DNA of 64,000 bases, from NCBI GenBank assembly GCA_024707255.1, contig JANQAC010000001.1, positions 248,001-312,000 on the forward strand. Direction: 5' to 3'. This document shows positions 51,937 through 61,834 of the stretch, piece after piece; the first letter of the stretch is position 1, and every line of letters starts with the position of its first letter. The notes beneath the pieces are model-generated. The model ran no database searches, was not told the origin of the DNA, and was given only the letters and a program-made list of their open reading frames with translations. This DNA comes from Asticcacaulis sp. (GTDB lineage: Bacteria; Pseudomonadota; Alphaproteobacteria; Caulobacterales; Caulobacteraceae). A program made the position numbers and the translations under genes.

Positions 51937-53438
51937 ATGACCCTGCTGCCTAAGGCCGATATCGCCGAGAATACCTACGAATACGAAACCCAGGCCAAGG
52001 TAAAGGCCACGGGCTTCCGCGAATATGATGCGCGCTGGGTTTTCGGCAAGGAAATCAACCTGCTCGGCATCCAGGCCCTGGGCCTCGGCCTCGGCACCTA
52101 TATCCATGAGCGCGGCGTGACGCCCAAGCTGGTGACCGGCCATGACTTCCGCTCCTATTCGACCAATATCAAGAACGCCCTGATCCTCGGCCTGATGCAG
52201 GCCGGCATCGAGGTCATCGATATCGGTTTGTGCCTGTCGCCTATCGCCTATTTCGCCCAGTTTGATCAGGATGCGCCCTGCGTCGCCATGGTCACCGCCT
52301 CGCACAATGACAATGGCTGGACCGGCGTCAAGATGGGCTGCCAGGCGCCGCTGACCTTCGGGCCGGAAGAAATGGGTCGCCTCAAGGAGATCGTGCTCGG
52401 CGGTCTCGGTGTGGAGCGTCCCGGCGGCAGCCTGAAGCGCGTCGAAGGCGTGCAGCAGCGCTACATGGACGACATCTCCTCAAAGCTGCAACTGAAGCGC
52501 AAGCTGAAGGTCATCTGCGCCTGCGGCAACGGCACGGCCGGCGCCTTTGCCCCGCAGACCCTGCGCGCGATGGGCGCCGAGGTCATCGAACTCGACACCA
52601 ACCTCGACTCGACCTTCCCGAAGTACAATCCGAACCCGGAAGACCACGAAATGCTGGTCGACATGGCCAAGGCCGTGAAGGAGCACAATGCCGACGTGGC
52701 CCTGGGCTTCGACGGCGACGGCGACCGCTGCGGCGTGGTCGATAACGAGGGCAACGAGATCTTCGCTGACAAGATCGGCCTGATGCTGGCCCGCGACCTG
52801 TCGGAAATCTACAAGAACGCCACCTTCGTGGTCGATGTGAAATCGACCGGCCTCTACGCCACCGATGAGGTGCTGAAGAAGAATGGCGCCAAGACGGTCT
52901 ACTGGAAGACTGGTCACTCCTACATCAAGCGCAAGACCGACGAATTGAAGGCCCTGGCCGGTTTCGAGAAGTCGGGTCACTTCTTCCTGGCCCCGCCGAT
53001 CGGCCGCGGCTATGACGACGGTCTGAAGGCGGCGGAAGCCATCCCGCCATGCTCGACCGCAATCCGGGCAAGAGCCTGTCGGAATTGAAGAACGCCCTGC
53101 CGGTCGCCTGGACCTCGCTCACCATGAGCCCGCACTGCGCCGACGAGATCAAGTACCAGATCCTGGAAAAGATCGTGAAGGAGTATGAGGACCTACTGGC
53201 TGCCGGCGGTTCGATCCTCGGCCGCAAGGTCACCGAGGTCATCACGGTCAACGGCGCCCGCGTCCATCTCGAAGACGGCTCCTGGGTGCTGGTCCGCGCC
53301 TCGTCGAACAAGCCGGAACTGGTGGTCGTGGTCGAATCCCTGCGTTCGGAAGACGACATGCGCGACCTGTTCCGCAAGGAAGTGAAGCCGCGCCTGGCCA
53401 AGTATCCGGAAATCACCGACTACAATCAGGAAATCTAG
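51937..53438 (+). CDS. Phosphomannomutase/phosphoglucomutase (frameshifted)
   Basis: The protein interconverts sugar 1- and 6-phosphates. The phosphoserine is Ser122 in TASHNDNGWTG and the metal loop is GFDGDGDRCG. At C3 near 53043-53045 the frame shifts. Adding one C joins the next frame AMLDRNPGKSL and continues with the C-terminal domain (SSNKPELVVVVESL) to 53438. Repaired length is about 501 residues, as in the family. Substrate preference between glucose and mannose is not readable. Confidence 0.88.
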
Positions 53439-53450
53439 GCAGGTCGTTGA

Positions 53451-54755
53451 GTGGCCGTCACCGATATCGCCACCCGCACCTATGACCATAACTGGCGGCT
53501 CGATCCGATCGTCCGCAGCCTGCTCGATACTGATTTCTACAAGCTGCTGATGCTGCAAATGATCCGGCACCTGTACCCACAGGTGCCGGTGACCTTCTCC
53601 GTCATCAATCGCAATCACAGTATCCGCCTGGCCGAGGAGATCGATGAGGCCGAACTGCGCGCCCAGCTCGACCATGCCCGCACGGTGCGCTTTACGCCGA
53701 AGGAACTGATCTGGCTGGCGGGCAACACTTTCTACGGCAAGACTCAGATGTTCAGCCCGGACTTCATCGCCTGGCTGAAGGAGTTCCAATTACCGGAGTA
53801 CGACCTGCGCAAGGTCGATGGCCAGTATGAGCTGCACTTCCATGGTCCATGGACACATACCACCCTGTGGGAAATCCCCGCGCTGACCATCATCAACGAA
53901 CTGCGCTCGCGCGCCGCCCTGCGCGGCCGGGGCCGGTTCGCGTTCGATGTCCTCTATGCCCGCGCCAAGGCGAAACTGTGGGGCAAGGTCGAGCACCTGC
54001 AGGCCCTGCCCGACCTGGTGATTTCCGATTTCGGCACCCGCCGCCGGCATTCCTTTCTGTGGCAGCGCTGGTGTGTCGAAGCGCTGAAAGAAGGCCTGGG
54101 TAAGCGCTTTATCGGCACCTCCAATGTGCTGCTGGCGATGGATAATGACCTCGAAGCCATCGGCACCAATGCCCACGAACTGCCGATGGTGGCCGCCGCC
54201 CTGGCCGACAGCGACGCTGAGGTCGCTGCCGCGCCGTATCGTGTGCTGGAAGACTGGCGCGCACACTACGACAGCAACCTGTTGATCGCCCTGCCCGATG
54301 CTTTCGGCACGACTGCCTTTCTAGAGCGGGCGCCGAACTGGCTGGCGGAGTGGACAGGTTTTCGTCCGGACAGCGCACCACCCATCGCCGCTGGCGAGCA
54401 GATCATCGGCTGGTGGCAATCCAAAGGCGTCGATCCGAAATCGAAGCTGCTGATCTTTTCCGACGGCATGGATATCGACAGCATAGAAGCCACCTACCGC
54501 CATTTCCACGGCCGGGTGCGGATGAGCTTCGGCTGGGGCACCAATCTGACCAATGATTTCCGTGACTGTGCGCCGTTTGAAACCGACCGGCTGGATGCCA
54601 TTTCACTGGTCTGCAAGGTAACCGAGGCCGATGGCCGCCCGGCGGTCAAGCTGTCCGACAATCCCGAAAAGGCGACCGGCGATCCGGCCGAAATTGCCCG
54701 CTACCTGCGCATCTTCGGCAACGAAGGACGCCAAGCCGCGGCGGTTAAGGTCTGA
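53451..54755 (+). CDS. pncB: Nicotinate phosphoribosyltransferase
   Basis: The 434-residue protein has [29 protein letters not shown] with the catalytic-loop region, GTSNVLLA and [20 protein letters not shown], all typical of PncB. It makes nicotinate mononucleotide for NAD salvage. Start is GTG at 53451, 12 bases after the phosphohexomutase stop. Confidence 0.9.
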   Translation: MAVTDIATRTYDHNWRLDPIVRSLLDTDFYKLLMLQMIRHLYPQVPVTFSVINRNHSIRLAEEIDEAELRAQLDHARTVRFTPKELIWLAGNTFYGKTQMFSPDFIAWLKEFQLPEYDLRKVDGQYELHFHGPWTHTTLWEIPALTIINELRSRAALRGRGRFAFDVLYARAKAKLWGKVEHLQALPDLVISDFGTRRRHSFLWQRWCVEALKEGLGKRFIGTSNVLLAMDNDLEAIGTNAHELPMVAAALADSDAEVAAAPYRVLEDWRAHYDSNLLIALPDAFGTTAFLERAPNWLAEWTGFRPDSAPPIAAGEQIIGWWQSKGVDPKSKLLIFSDGMDIDSIEATYRHFHGRVRMSFGWGTNLTNDFRDCAPFETDRLDAISLVCKVTEADGRPAVKLSDNPEKATGDPAEIARYLRIFGNEGRQAAAVKV

Positions 54756-54782
54756 TCTTTCCTTATTGTTATTACGTGTTAA

Positions 54783-54798
54783 TGTGAGCGCTAACACA
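54783..54798. promoter_or_regulatory. LacI/GalR-type operator
   Basis: TGTGAGCGCTAACACA is an inverted repeat with the central AGCGCT of LacI-family sites. It lies 25 bases before the VOC gene start and after a run TTATTGTTATTACG that may hold promoter elements. No LacI gene is in the window. Confidence 0.6.
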
Positions 54799-54822
54799 TA
54801 GTAACAAGACGAGGAAATGCAC

Positions 54823-55743
54823 ATGAAGGCCCTGACCTGCCTGATCGCGTGCCTGCTATCGGCCTCTCCTGCCTTGGCCGCTGATCCGGTGCGGCCGCCA
54901 ATCACCGGCATCTCCCATATCGCCCTCTATGCCGCCGACGCCGAAAAGAGCGACGCCTTCTACGCTCATGATCTCGGCGCCACCAAGGGCAACGATCCCG
55001 AAAATACCGGCGGCACACGCTATTATTTCTCTCCGGCGCAGTTCGTTGAAATCCTGCCCCTGCCCGCCAGCGCCTCCAAGAACCGGCTGGACCACGTCGC
55101 CTTCGCAACCCAGGATGCGGAAGCTCTGCGCACATATCTGGCCAGCCGCAAGATAGCCGTGCCCGCCAAGGTCAACAAAGGCAGTGACGGCAGCCTGTGG
55201 TTCGCCGTAAGTGATCCGGAAGGCAACCGCGTCGAGTTCGTCCAGGCGCCGACTGCTCTGGCCGATGTGCCGGCCAATCCCTTGTCCAGCCACATCATCC
55301 ATGTCGGTTTCATAGTCCATGACCGGTCGCGCGAGGACGCCTTTTACCGCGAGATCCTTGGCTTTCGTCCCTACTGGTTCGGCGGCACCCATGCCGATAA
55401 ACCCTCCTGGGTCAGCCAGCAGGTGCCCAACGGCACCGACTGGCTGGAATATATGCTGGTCGATGGCCCCGAGACCACCGGCATCCCCGCCGATATGAGC
55501 CAACAGACCGCTGGCGTGCTCAATCACTTTTCACTAGGCGTCCCCAATACGCGCGACACCTATACGGTTTTGTGGAATGGCGACCGCCTCAAGGACCAGG
55601 ACGGCACACCCAAGATCGGTCTCGACGCCAAGTGGCAGCTCAACCTGATCGATCCGGATGGCACCCGCGCTGAGATCATGGAGTTCCATGCCATTGGCAA
55701 ACCCTGCTGCTCGCCCTTTACCGCTTCAGATCCAGAAAAATAG
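54823..55743 (+). CDS. Secreted VOC (glyoxalase-fold) family protein
   Basis: The protein has a signal peptide (LTCLIACLLSASPALA) and two VOC-type repeats (from about residue 27, ISHIALYAADAEKSD, and about 165, HIIHVGFIVHDRSRED) with possible metal-ligand His and Glu residues (HIALY, HVAF, HVGF, EIMEF). The ATG at 54823 has GAGGAA at the right distance; the ATG at 54817 is too close. Enzymatic function is unknown. It is co-transcribed with the Gfo/Idh oxidoreductase, probably under the LacI-type operator. Confidence 0.7.
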   Translation: MKALTCLIACLLSASPALAADPVRPPITGISHIALYAADAEKSDAFYAHDLGATKGNDPENTGGTRYYFSPAQFVEILPLPASASKNRLDHVAFATQDAEALRTYLASRKIAVPAKVNKGSDGSLWFAVSDPEGNRVEFVQAPTALADVPANPLSSHIIHVGFIVHDRSREDAFYREILGFRPYWFGGTHADKPSWVSQQVPNGTDWLEYMLVDGPETTGIPADMSQQTAGVLNHFSLGVPNTRDTYTVLWNGDRLKDQDGTPKIGLDAKWQLNLIDPDGTRAEIMEFHAIGKPCCSPFTASDPEK

Positions 55744-55756
55744 AGGAGGTCCGGTC

Positions 55757-56917
55757 ATGACCGGTTTTCGCATTGACCGCCGCAGTCTTCTGGTTGGCGC
55801 CGGCGGCTTGCCGCTGATCGCCTCCGCCGCCGGCGCGGCGACTCCAAAGGCGCAAGGCCAGCCGCTCGCCGGCAAGTTAAACCTGCCTGATCCACCGAAA
55901 GAACGGATGCGCTGGGCCGTGGTCGGCCTTGGCAGCTTCGCCATCGGCCAGATGATGCCGGGCTTCGTCGCTTCCAGCCATGCCCGGATGACCGCGTTCG
56001 TTTCCGGCAGTCCGGACAAGGCCCGCGATCTCGGCGCGCGCTACGGCGTCAGCAAATTTTATGATTACAGCACTTTCGACCGGATCGCAGACGACAAGGA
56101 CATAGACGCCGTCTATATCGCCTTGCCCGTGGCGCTGCACGCCGAATATACCATCCGCGCCCTGAAGGCCGGCAAGCACGTGCTGTGCGAAAAGCCGATG
56201 GCCTCCACGGTCGCGGAATGCGAGGCGATGATCGCCGCCGCCCGTGCCTCCAACCGCCAGCTCGGCATTGCTTACCGCGTCCATTTTGAACCGAACAATG
56301 CCGATGCCATCAAACGCCTGCGCGCCGGCGAGATCGGCAACCTGCGCTATTTTTCCGGCGAAGCGGGGTTTGTCGTCAATCCGGACTATCCGCCGCACAA
56401 ATGGCGTCTGCAAAAGGCCCTGGCCGGCGGCGGATCGATGTACGATATCGGCATCTATGCGCTGAATGCGGCGCTATGGGCGGTTGATGAAGCGCCGGTA
56501 TCGGTGTCGGCTGTTTATTCAACGCCGGCGAATGATCCGCGCTTCAAGGAGGTCGAGGGTGGTGTCGAATGGCGCCTGCGCTTCCCCTCCGGTATCAGCG
56601 CGCAAGGCGCCTCGTCCTATTGCTGGACCTACGCCACGCGCCAGCGCTTCTTTGGCGCTCAGGGCAGCATCAGCATGGACCCGGCTTCCGATTACACCCA
56701 GATCAACACGACGATGCAGCACGCCGACCTGACGCCGGTGACGCTCCGCGCCGGCAATCCGGCTGTGCAGTTCAGCGCCCAGATCGACGCCTTCTGTATG
56801 GCCGCCGCCGCCAACCAGCCGCACCTGACGCCTGGCGAAATGGGCCTGCGCGATATCCGTATGATTCAGGCGATTTACCAGAGCGCCGATGCCGATGGTC
56901 AGATTGTGAGGCTATAG
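55757..56917 (+). CDS. Tat-exported Gfo/Idh/MocA-family oxidoreductase
   Basis: The 386-residue protein starts with a twin-arginine signal (DRRSLLVGAGG). Then come a Rossmann NAD(P) domain with VVGLGSFAIG, the AVYIALPVALHAEYTIRALK and CEKPMAS motifs, and a C-terminal substrate domain with GGGSMYDIGIYALN. It resembles periplasmic glucose-fructose-oxidoreductase-type enzymes with tightly bound cofactor. GAGGAGG precedes the ATG. Substrate unknown. Confidence 0.85.
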   Translation: MTGFRIDRRSLLVGAGGLPLIASAAGAATPKAQGQPLAGKLNLPDPPKERMRWAVVGLGSFAIGQMMPGFVASSHARMTAFVSGSPDKARDLGARYGVSKFYDYSTFDRIADDKDIDAVYIALPVALHAEYTIRALKAGKHVLCEKPMASTVAECEAMIAAARASNRQLGIAYRVHFEPNNADAIKRLRAGEIGNLRYFSGEAGFVVNPDYPPHKWRLQKALAGGGSMYDIGIYALNAALWAVDEAPVSVSAVYSTPANDPRFKEVEGGVEWRLRFPSGISAQGASSYCWTYATRQRFFGAQGSISMDPASDYTQINTTMQHADLTPVTLRAGNPAVQFSAQIDAFCMAAAANQPHLTPGEMGLRDIRMIQAIYQSADADGQIVRL

Positions 56918-57676
56918 ACGGCAGATCTGGTAAAGCACGATGCCACTGGTGGTGGCCACGTTCAGGCTGTCAAAGCCGCCGTGCATGTCGATCCGCACGG
57001 TGGTGCAGGCGGCCATGATGTCATCGGAAAGCCCTGCCCCTTCGGCACCGAACAGCAGGGCCGAACGCGCGGCCGGCTGAACCTGGTCCAGCGTCACCGT
57101 GCCTGACGGGCTGAGCGCATAGGGCGTCAGGTCGAGCCGCCGCAAGGTGCCGATCAGGTCATCGACGCGGTAGTGCGGCACTTCCAGCGCACCCCCGACG
57201 CTGACACGGATGGCCTTGCGGTACAGCGGATCGCAGCAGGTGGCGTCCAGCACCACCGCATCAACGCCAAAGGCCGCCGCATTGCGCATCAACCCGCCCA
57301 TATTGTCGGTATTGGCAATGCCGGAGAGCACCAGCACGCGCGCCCTTTCACCAGCTACCGTTTCTTCAAGTGACAAAGGCGACGCATAGCGGCCGAGCGC
57401 CAGATAGCCACGATGGATCGGAAAACCGGCCACCACATCCATCACCGCCTGCGGCACCACATAGACCGGCGCCTCAGGCAAACGCACCAAGCCGGCCAGT
57501 CGCTCCGGCGTGGTCAGAACGCTGACCGTTTCCGCCAGCCTTGAGGTAAACAACCGCTCCAGCACCACCTTGCCTTCGGCCATAAACAGTCCGTCGCGGC
57601 CGGTCAGGTCGCGGTCCTTGACGTTACGATACAGGTTGAGGCGTGAATCCTGCGGATCGTTGATCTCTATAATCAT
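56912..57676 (-). CDS. SpoU/TrmH-family RNA 2'-O-methyltransferase
   Basis: The 254-residue protein has an N-terminal substrate-binding part (FMAEGKVVLERLF) and the knotted SPOUT domain: LSGIANTDNMGGLMRNAAAF, LLFGAEGAGLSDDIM and FDSLNVATTSGIVLYQ. It uses SAM to methylate a ribose in tRNA or rRNA. Its first 53 bases overlap the end of the MscS gene on the same strand. Confidence 0.88.
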   Translation of the reverse strand: MIIEINDPQDSRLNLYRNVKDRDLTGRDGLFMAEGKVVLERLFTSRLAETVSVLTTPERLAGLVRLPEAPVYVVPQAVMDVVAGFPIHRGYLALGRYASPLSLEETVAGERARVLVLSGIANTDNMGGLMRNAAAFGVDAVVLDATCCDPLYRKAIRVSVGGALEVPHYRVDDLIGTLRRLDLTPYALSPSGTVTLDQVQPAARSALLFGAEGAGLSDDIMAACTTVRIDMHGGFDSLNVATTSGIVLYQICRL

Positions 57677-58727
57677 CTGGGCTTTCGAGCGCGGCGCGGG
57701 TCTTGGGCAGGCATTGCGGATAGGTGTCCTGAATGAAGCGGATCATCTGCTCGCGGACGAAACAGCGCAGATCCCAGGCGGTGGGCGAATTGGCGGCACT
57801 GACCAGGATGCGTATCTTGATGACATCCTTGTCGCAGTCAGTCACCTGCACGACCTGAACCTGCTTATCCCATAGCCTGGTCGTCTCCAGCAAGGCCACC
57901 AGTTTTTCGCGCAAGGGGTCAATCGGCAGGGTGTAATCGGCATACAGTTCCACCGTGCCGATGATGCTGGCCGAGGTTCGGGTCCAGTTCTGGAAGGGCT
58001 TCTCGATGAAATAGCTGATCGGCAGCACCAGCCGGCGCAAGTCCCACAGGCGGATAATGACATATGTCAGGGTGATTTCCTCCACCCAGCCCCATTCGTT
58101 TTCCACCACCACGGCGTCTTCCAGGCGGATCGGCTGGGTGAAGGCGATCTGGATGCCGGCCAGCAGATTGCCGAGAGTCTTTTGTGCCGCGAAACCGATG
58201 GCCAGCCCCGCCACGCCGGCTGAGGCCAGAAGACTAACACCCAGGCCGCGCAGGGTATCGAACATCAGGAAGACCGCCGCCAGGGCCAGCAGGAAGACGA
58301 TGAAATTGGCGATGCTCTTGACCACCACGATCTGGGTGCGGATACGGCGGGCGCGCAGATTATCAGCGACCGTTATGTCATAGCGCCGGGATACCGCCAC
58401 CGTGACGATGTCGATGATGCGCATGGCCAGCCAGTACAGAAGGGCCACGCTGGCCACCTTGACAGTACCGGATACAACCGGCGTCAGCATGACTTCCGGC
58501 GCCACCGCCCGGATAGCGATGAAGACCGCCAGCACCGGCGTGACGATATAGAGCGGCGTGGCCAGGCGCGCCAGATTGATGTGGCGGGATAACTGCGGGT
58601 TACACTTGGCTAGCCATTTTGCCAGACTCATCAGCAGGCGGCCGGCAACCGCACCGGCAATAGCCGCGGCCACGGCAATCAGTATCAGGCGTAAGCCATC
58701 GGGCAGATAAATCGGCAGATCGAACAT
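57624..58727 (-). CDS. MscS-family mechanosensitive channel
   Basis: The 367-residue protein has four or five N-terminal membrane helices. The pore-lining and beta-domain signature is GLGVSLLASAGVAGLAIGFAA, QKTLGNLLAGIQIAFTQPI and WGWVEEITLTYVIIRLWD. It would open on membrane tension and release solutes. The gene overlaps the SpoU gene. Confidence 0.9.
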   Translation of the reverse strand: MFDLPIYLPDGLRLILIAVAAAIAGAVAGRLLMSLAKWLAKCNPQLSRHINLARLATPLYIVTPVLAVFIAIRAVAPEVMLTPVVSGTVKVASVALLYWLAMRIIDIVTVAVSRRYDITVADNLRARRIRTQIVVVKSIANFIVFLLALAAVFLMFDTLRGLGVSLLASAGVAGLAIGFAAQKTLGNLLAGIQIAFTQPIRLEDAVVVENEWGWVEEITLTYVIIRLWDLRRLVLPISYFIEKPFQNWTRTSASIIGTVELYADYTLPIDPLREKLVALLETTRLWDKQVQVVQVTDCDKDVIKIRILVSAANSPTAWDLRCFVREQMIRFIQDTYPQCLPKTRAALESPDDYRDQRSAGFTPQPVS

Positions 58728-58868
58728 GGAGGCTCCTTTTTATAGCTGTTTCCTCCGCCCATCCCCCTTTAAGTCAACAAGCCGGGGGCCGCCGGGTCAA
58801 CCCCGCCGCCTTCACGATTGCCCTCACCCCTGCGTGAACACGGCTTGCCTTTGGCTGGAATCCGGCAT

Positions 58869-58882
58869 ATTGTGATCACAAT
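58869..58882. promoter_or_regulatory. Perfect palindrome upstream of the putrescine genes
   Basis: ATTGTGATCACAAT is a perfect 14-base inverted repeat in the 281-base gap before the PuuA-like gene. It may be an operator for the regulator of these genes. No other feature is seen in the gap. Confidence 0.5.
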
Positions 58883-59008
58883 TCGTCAGAATACCCCGGC
58901 AGCCGCGTAGAGTACTGGCTGTGGACCTCGTCGCGCTTTTGTCATTTCCATTCGCGCTCTGGCTGGTGTCTGATCCCGACTGAACAATAAGCCATAAAGA
59001 CGATTCAC

Positions 59009-60427
59009 ATGTCACACGACAGCTATATGAAGTCCAAGAACAAGCGCAAGATCGTGTTTGCCAAGCGCGGCGCTAAGGATCTTGAGGAGGCCACCGCCTG
59101 GCTGGCCAGCCAGAATATCGAGGAAATCGAGTGCATGGTGCCCGATCTCGCCGGCGTGGCGCGCGGCAAGATCATGCCCTCCAAGAAGTTCCTCAACACC
59201 CCCTACATGAACCTGCCGCTGGCGGTTTTCTACCAGACCATCACCGGCGACTATCCGGATCTCGAAGGCGTGGTCGGCACGGTGCAATCCGATACCGACA
59301 TCTTCCTGCGGCCTGATTTCCGCACCCTGGCCGCCGTGCCATGGGCACACGACCCGACCGCCCAGGTCATTCACGATGCCTTCCATCCTGATGGACGCCC
59401 GGTTGAGGAAAGCCCGCGCCAGGTGCTGCGTCGCGTTCTCGGCTTCTATGAAGCCAAGGGCTGGAAGCCGGTCATCGCGCCGGAACTGGAATTTTATCTC
59501 GTCGAGAAGAACACCGACCCGGACTATCCGCTCAAGCCGCCCATCGGTCGCTCAGGCAGACCGGAAACCGGCCGCCAGGGCTATTCGATCTCGGCGGTCA
59601 ATGAATTCGACGCGCTGTTCGAGGACATGTACGAATATTCCGAAAGTCAGGGTCTGGAAATCGACACCCTGATCCACGAATCCGGCGTGGCGCAGATGGA
59701 AATCAACCTGTTGCACGGCGATCCGCTCGAACTGGCGGACCAGGTGCTGATGTTCAAGCGCACCATCAAAGAAACCTCGCTGGAGCACGACATCTACGCC
59801 ACCTTCATGGCCAAGCCGATGGCCAATGAACCCGGCTCAGCCATGCACATCCACCAGTCGATCGTCGATGCGGAAACCGGGCAGAATCTGTTTTCCAATC
59901 CGGAAACCGGTGAGCCGACCCCGGCCTTCTTCCACTTCATCGCCGGCCAGCAGAAATACATGCCCGCCATCACCTCGCTGCTGGCGCCCTATGTCAATTC
60001 CTACCGCCGTCTGGCCAAAGGTTCCGGCGCCCCGGTCAATACGCAATGGGGCTATGACAACCGCACGGCCGGCCTCCGCGTGCCGCCGTCCAATCCGGGC
60101 AACCGCCGGCTGGAAAACCGCATTCCGTCCTCCGACGCCAACCCGTACCCGGCGATCGCCGCGGTACTGGCTTCCGGCTATCTCGGCATGATCGAAAAGC
60201 TGACCCCCGCCGATCCGGTAGACAAGGACGCCTCCACCCTGCCGCAGGGCGACCTGCCCTATTCGCTGGTTCAGGCCATCATTAAGCTGGAACGCGCCCA
60301 GCCGATCATCGACATCATGGGACCGCAGTTCGTCACCGCCTACTCGCGGGTCAAGCTGCATGAATACGAGACCTTCATGCAGACGATCAGCCCGTGGGAA
60401 CGCGAATTCCTGCTGCTGAACGTGTAG
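59009..60427 (+). CDS. puuA: Glutamine synthetase-family protein, likely gamma-glutamylputrescine synthetase
   Basis: The 472-residue protein has the glutamine synthetase fold: ECMVPDLAGVARGKIMPSKK, FYLVEKN with EFY metal ligands, HESGVAQMEINLLHGDP, GSAMHIHQSI and SSDANPYPAIAAVLASGYLG. The pattern matches PuuA, which ligates glutamate to putrescine with ATP. The downstream PuuB-like oxidase supports this role over nitrogen assimilation. Confidence 0.85.
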   Translation: MSHDSYMKSKNKRKIVFAKRGAKDLEEATAWLASQNIEEIECMVPDLAGVARGKIMPSKKFLNTPYMNLPLAVFYQTITGDYPDLEGVVGTVQSDTDIFLRPDFRTLAAVPWAHDPTAQVIHDAFHPDGRPVEESPRQVLRRVLGFYEAKGWKPVIAPELEFYLVEKNTDPDYPLKPPIGRSGRPETGRQGYSISAVNEFDALFEDMYEYSESQGLEIDTLIHESGVAQMEINLLHGDPLELADQVLMFKRTIKETSLEHDIYATFMAKPMANEPGSAMHIHQSIVDAETGQNLFSNPETGEPTPAFFHFIAGQQKYMPAITSLLAPYVNSYRRLAKGSGAPVNTQWGYDNRTAGLRVPPSNPGNRRLENRIPSSDANPYPAIAAVLASGYLGMIEKLTPADPVDKDASTLPQGDLPYSLVQAIIKLERAQPIIDIMGPQFVTAYSRVKLHEYETFMQTISPWEREFLLLNV

Positions 60428-60455
60428 GATTTCATGGGGGAAACGCCTTTCCCCC

Positions 60456-61748
60456 ATGTGCCCCCTTCCAGTCATGAAAAACACCGGTCACCCTTCCGAT
60501 TCCTGGTACGTCGCCACCACGACTGCATCTCCCTACCCGGCGCTTAGCGGCGCACATCACACCGATGTCTGTATTATAGGCGGCGGCTATACCGGCCTGG
60601 GCGCCGCCATCGAACTGTCGCGGCAAGGCATCCATGTCACCGTGCTCGACACGGCCCAAATCGGTTCCGGCGCCTCCGGCCGCAATGGCGGGCAGATCCA
60701 TACCGGCCAGCGCATTGATCCGGAACGTATGGCCGAAATGCTTGGCCCTGATGCCGCCCGTCAGCTATGGGACATGTCGGAAGATGCCAAGACCAGCCTG
60801 TATGGCCTTATCCGCGAACACAAAATCGATTGCGAACTGAAACACGGCCTCGTCCATGCCTGGCATAAGCCCGGCTATGAAGCGGAGGATCGCGCCTATG
60901 TCGATTTCGTGCGCACCTATGGTTATGACAAGGTCCGGCTGCTTGACAAGGCGCAGGTCGCCGCCGAACTGGGCACCGACGTCTATCATGGCGGCTCGTT
61001 CGATGCCGGCGGCGGTCACCTGCATCCGCTGAAACTGGCGCAAGGCATGGCTCGCGCGGCTGCTTCGCAAGGCGCACAGATTTTCGAGAACAGCCATGTC
61101 CTGCGCTATCGCAGGATCGCCAAGGGCATACATCTCCATCTCGAAAACGGCGCCACCGTCACCTGTCAGCGCCTGCTGATCTGCGGCAACGGCTATATGG
61201 AAGGGCTATCCGAAGAGATCGACAGCCACGTCATGCCGATCAACAACTTTATCCTGACCACCGAACCGCTCAATGATCCGGCGATCCTGCCGCATGACTA
61301 CGCCGCCTCGGATTCGCGCTTCGTTGTCAATTACTGGCGCAAGACGCCCGATAACCGCCTGCTGTTCGGCGGCGGTGAGAATTATGTGCCGTGGTTCCCG
61401 AAGGACATCCGGGCCTTTGTCCGCCGCAACATGCTCAAGGTCTATCCGCAACTGGCCGATGTTAAAATCTCGCATGGCTGGGGCGGGACTTTGGCCATCA
61501 CCATGAGCCGCGCGCCCTTCGTCCGCTGCCTGGCGCCGAACGTCTGGACCTCCGCCGGATACAGCGGCCAGGGCGTAGTGCTGGCGCCCTATTTCGGCAA
61601 ACTATTGGCCCGCGCGGTCACCGGCAATGCGCAGGATATCGACCTGCTGAGCCGCCTGCCAACCCCGGCCTTTTTCGGCGGACGCGCCCTGCGCTGGCCC
61701 GCCTTGGTCGCGGGCTTAAGCTATTACGCTCTGCGTGACCGCCTGTAA
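60456..61748 (+). CDS. puuB: FAD oxidoreductase, likely gamma-glutamylputrescine oxidase
   Basis: The protein of about 425-430 residues has an FAD-binding Rossmann motif VCIIGGGYTGLGAAIELSRQ, GSGASGRNGGQIHTGQR, a C-terminal GYSGQGVVLAPYFGK and DAO-type domain features. It would oxidise gamma-glutamylputrescine to the aldehyde and H2O2. It follows the PuuA-like gene by 28 bases. An ATG at 60474 (MKNTG) may be the start. Confidence 0.85.
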   Translation: MCPLPVMKNTGHPSDSWYVATTTASPYPALSGAHHTDVCIIGGGYTGLGAAIELSRQGIHVTVLDTAQIGSGASGRNGGQIHTGQRIDPERMAEMLGPDAARQLWDMSEDAKTSLYGLIREHKIDCELKHGLVHAWHKPGYEAEDRAYVDFVRTYGYDKVRLLDKAQVAAELGTDVYHGGSFDAGGGHLHPLKLAQGMARAAASQGAQIFENSHVLRYRRIAKGIHLHLENGATVTCQRLLICGNGYMEGLSEEIDSHVMPINNFILTTEPLNDPAILPHDYAASDSRFVVNYWRKTPDNRLLFGGGENYVPWFPKDIRAFVRRNMLKVYPQLADVKISHGWGGTLAITMSRAPFVRCLAPNVWTSAGYSGQGVVLAPYFGKLLARAVTGNAQDIDLLSRLPTPAFFGGRALRWPALVAGLSYYALRDRL

Positions 61749-61834
61749 TATATGACCAATCAAGCCCCTGTGTCGCACTTTGCATCACGAAGGTTTCATA
61801 TGCGATCAAACAACTGAAACAATCGGCAACAATC

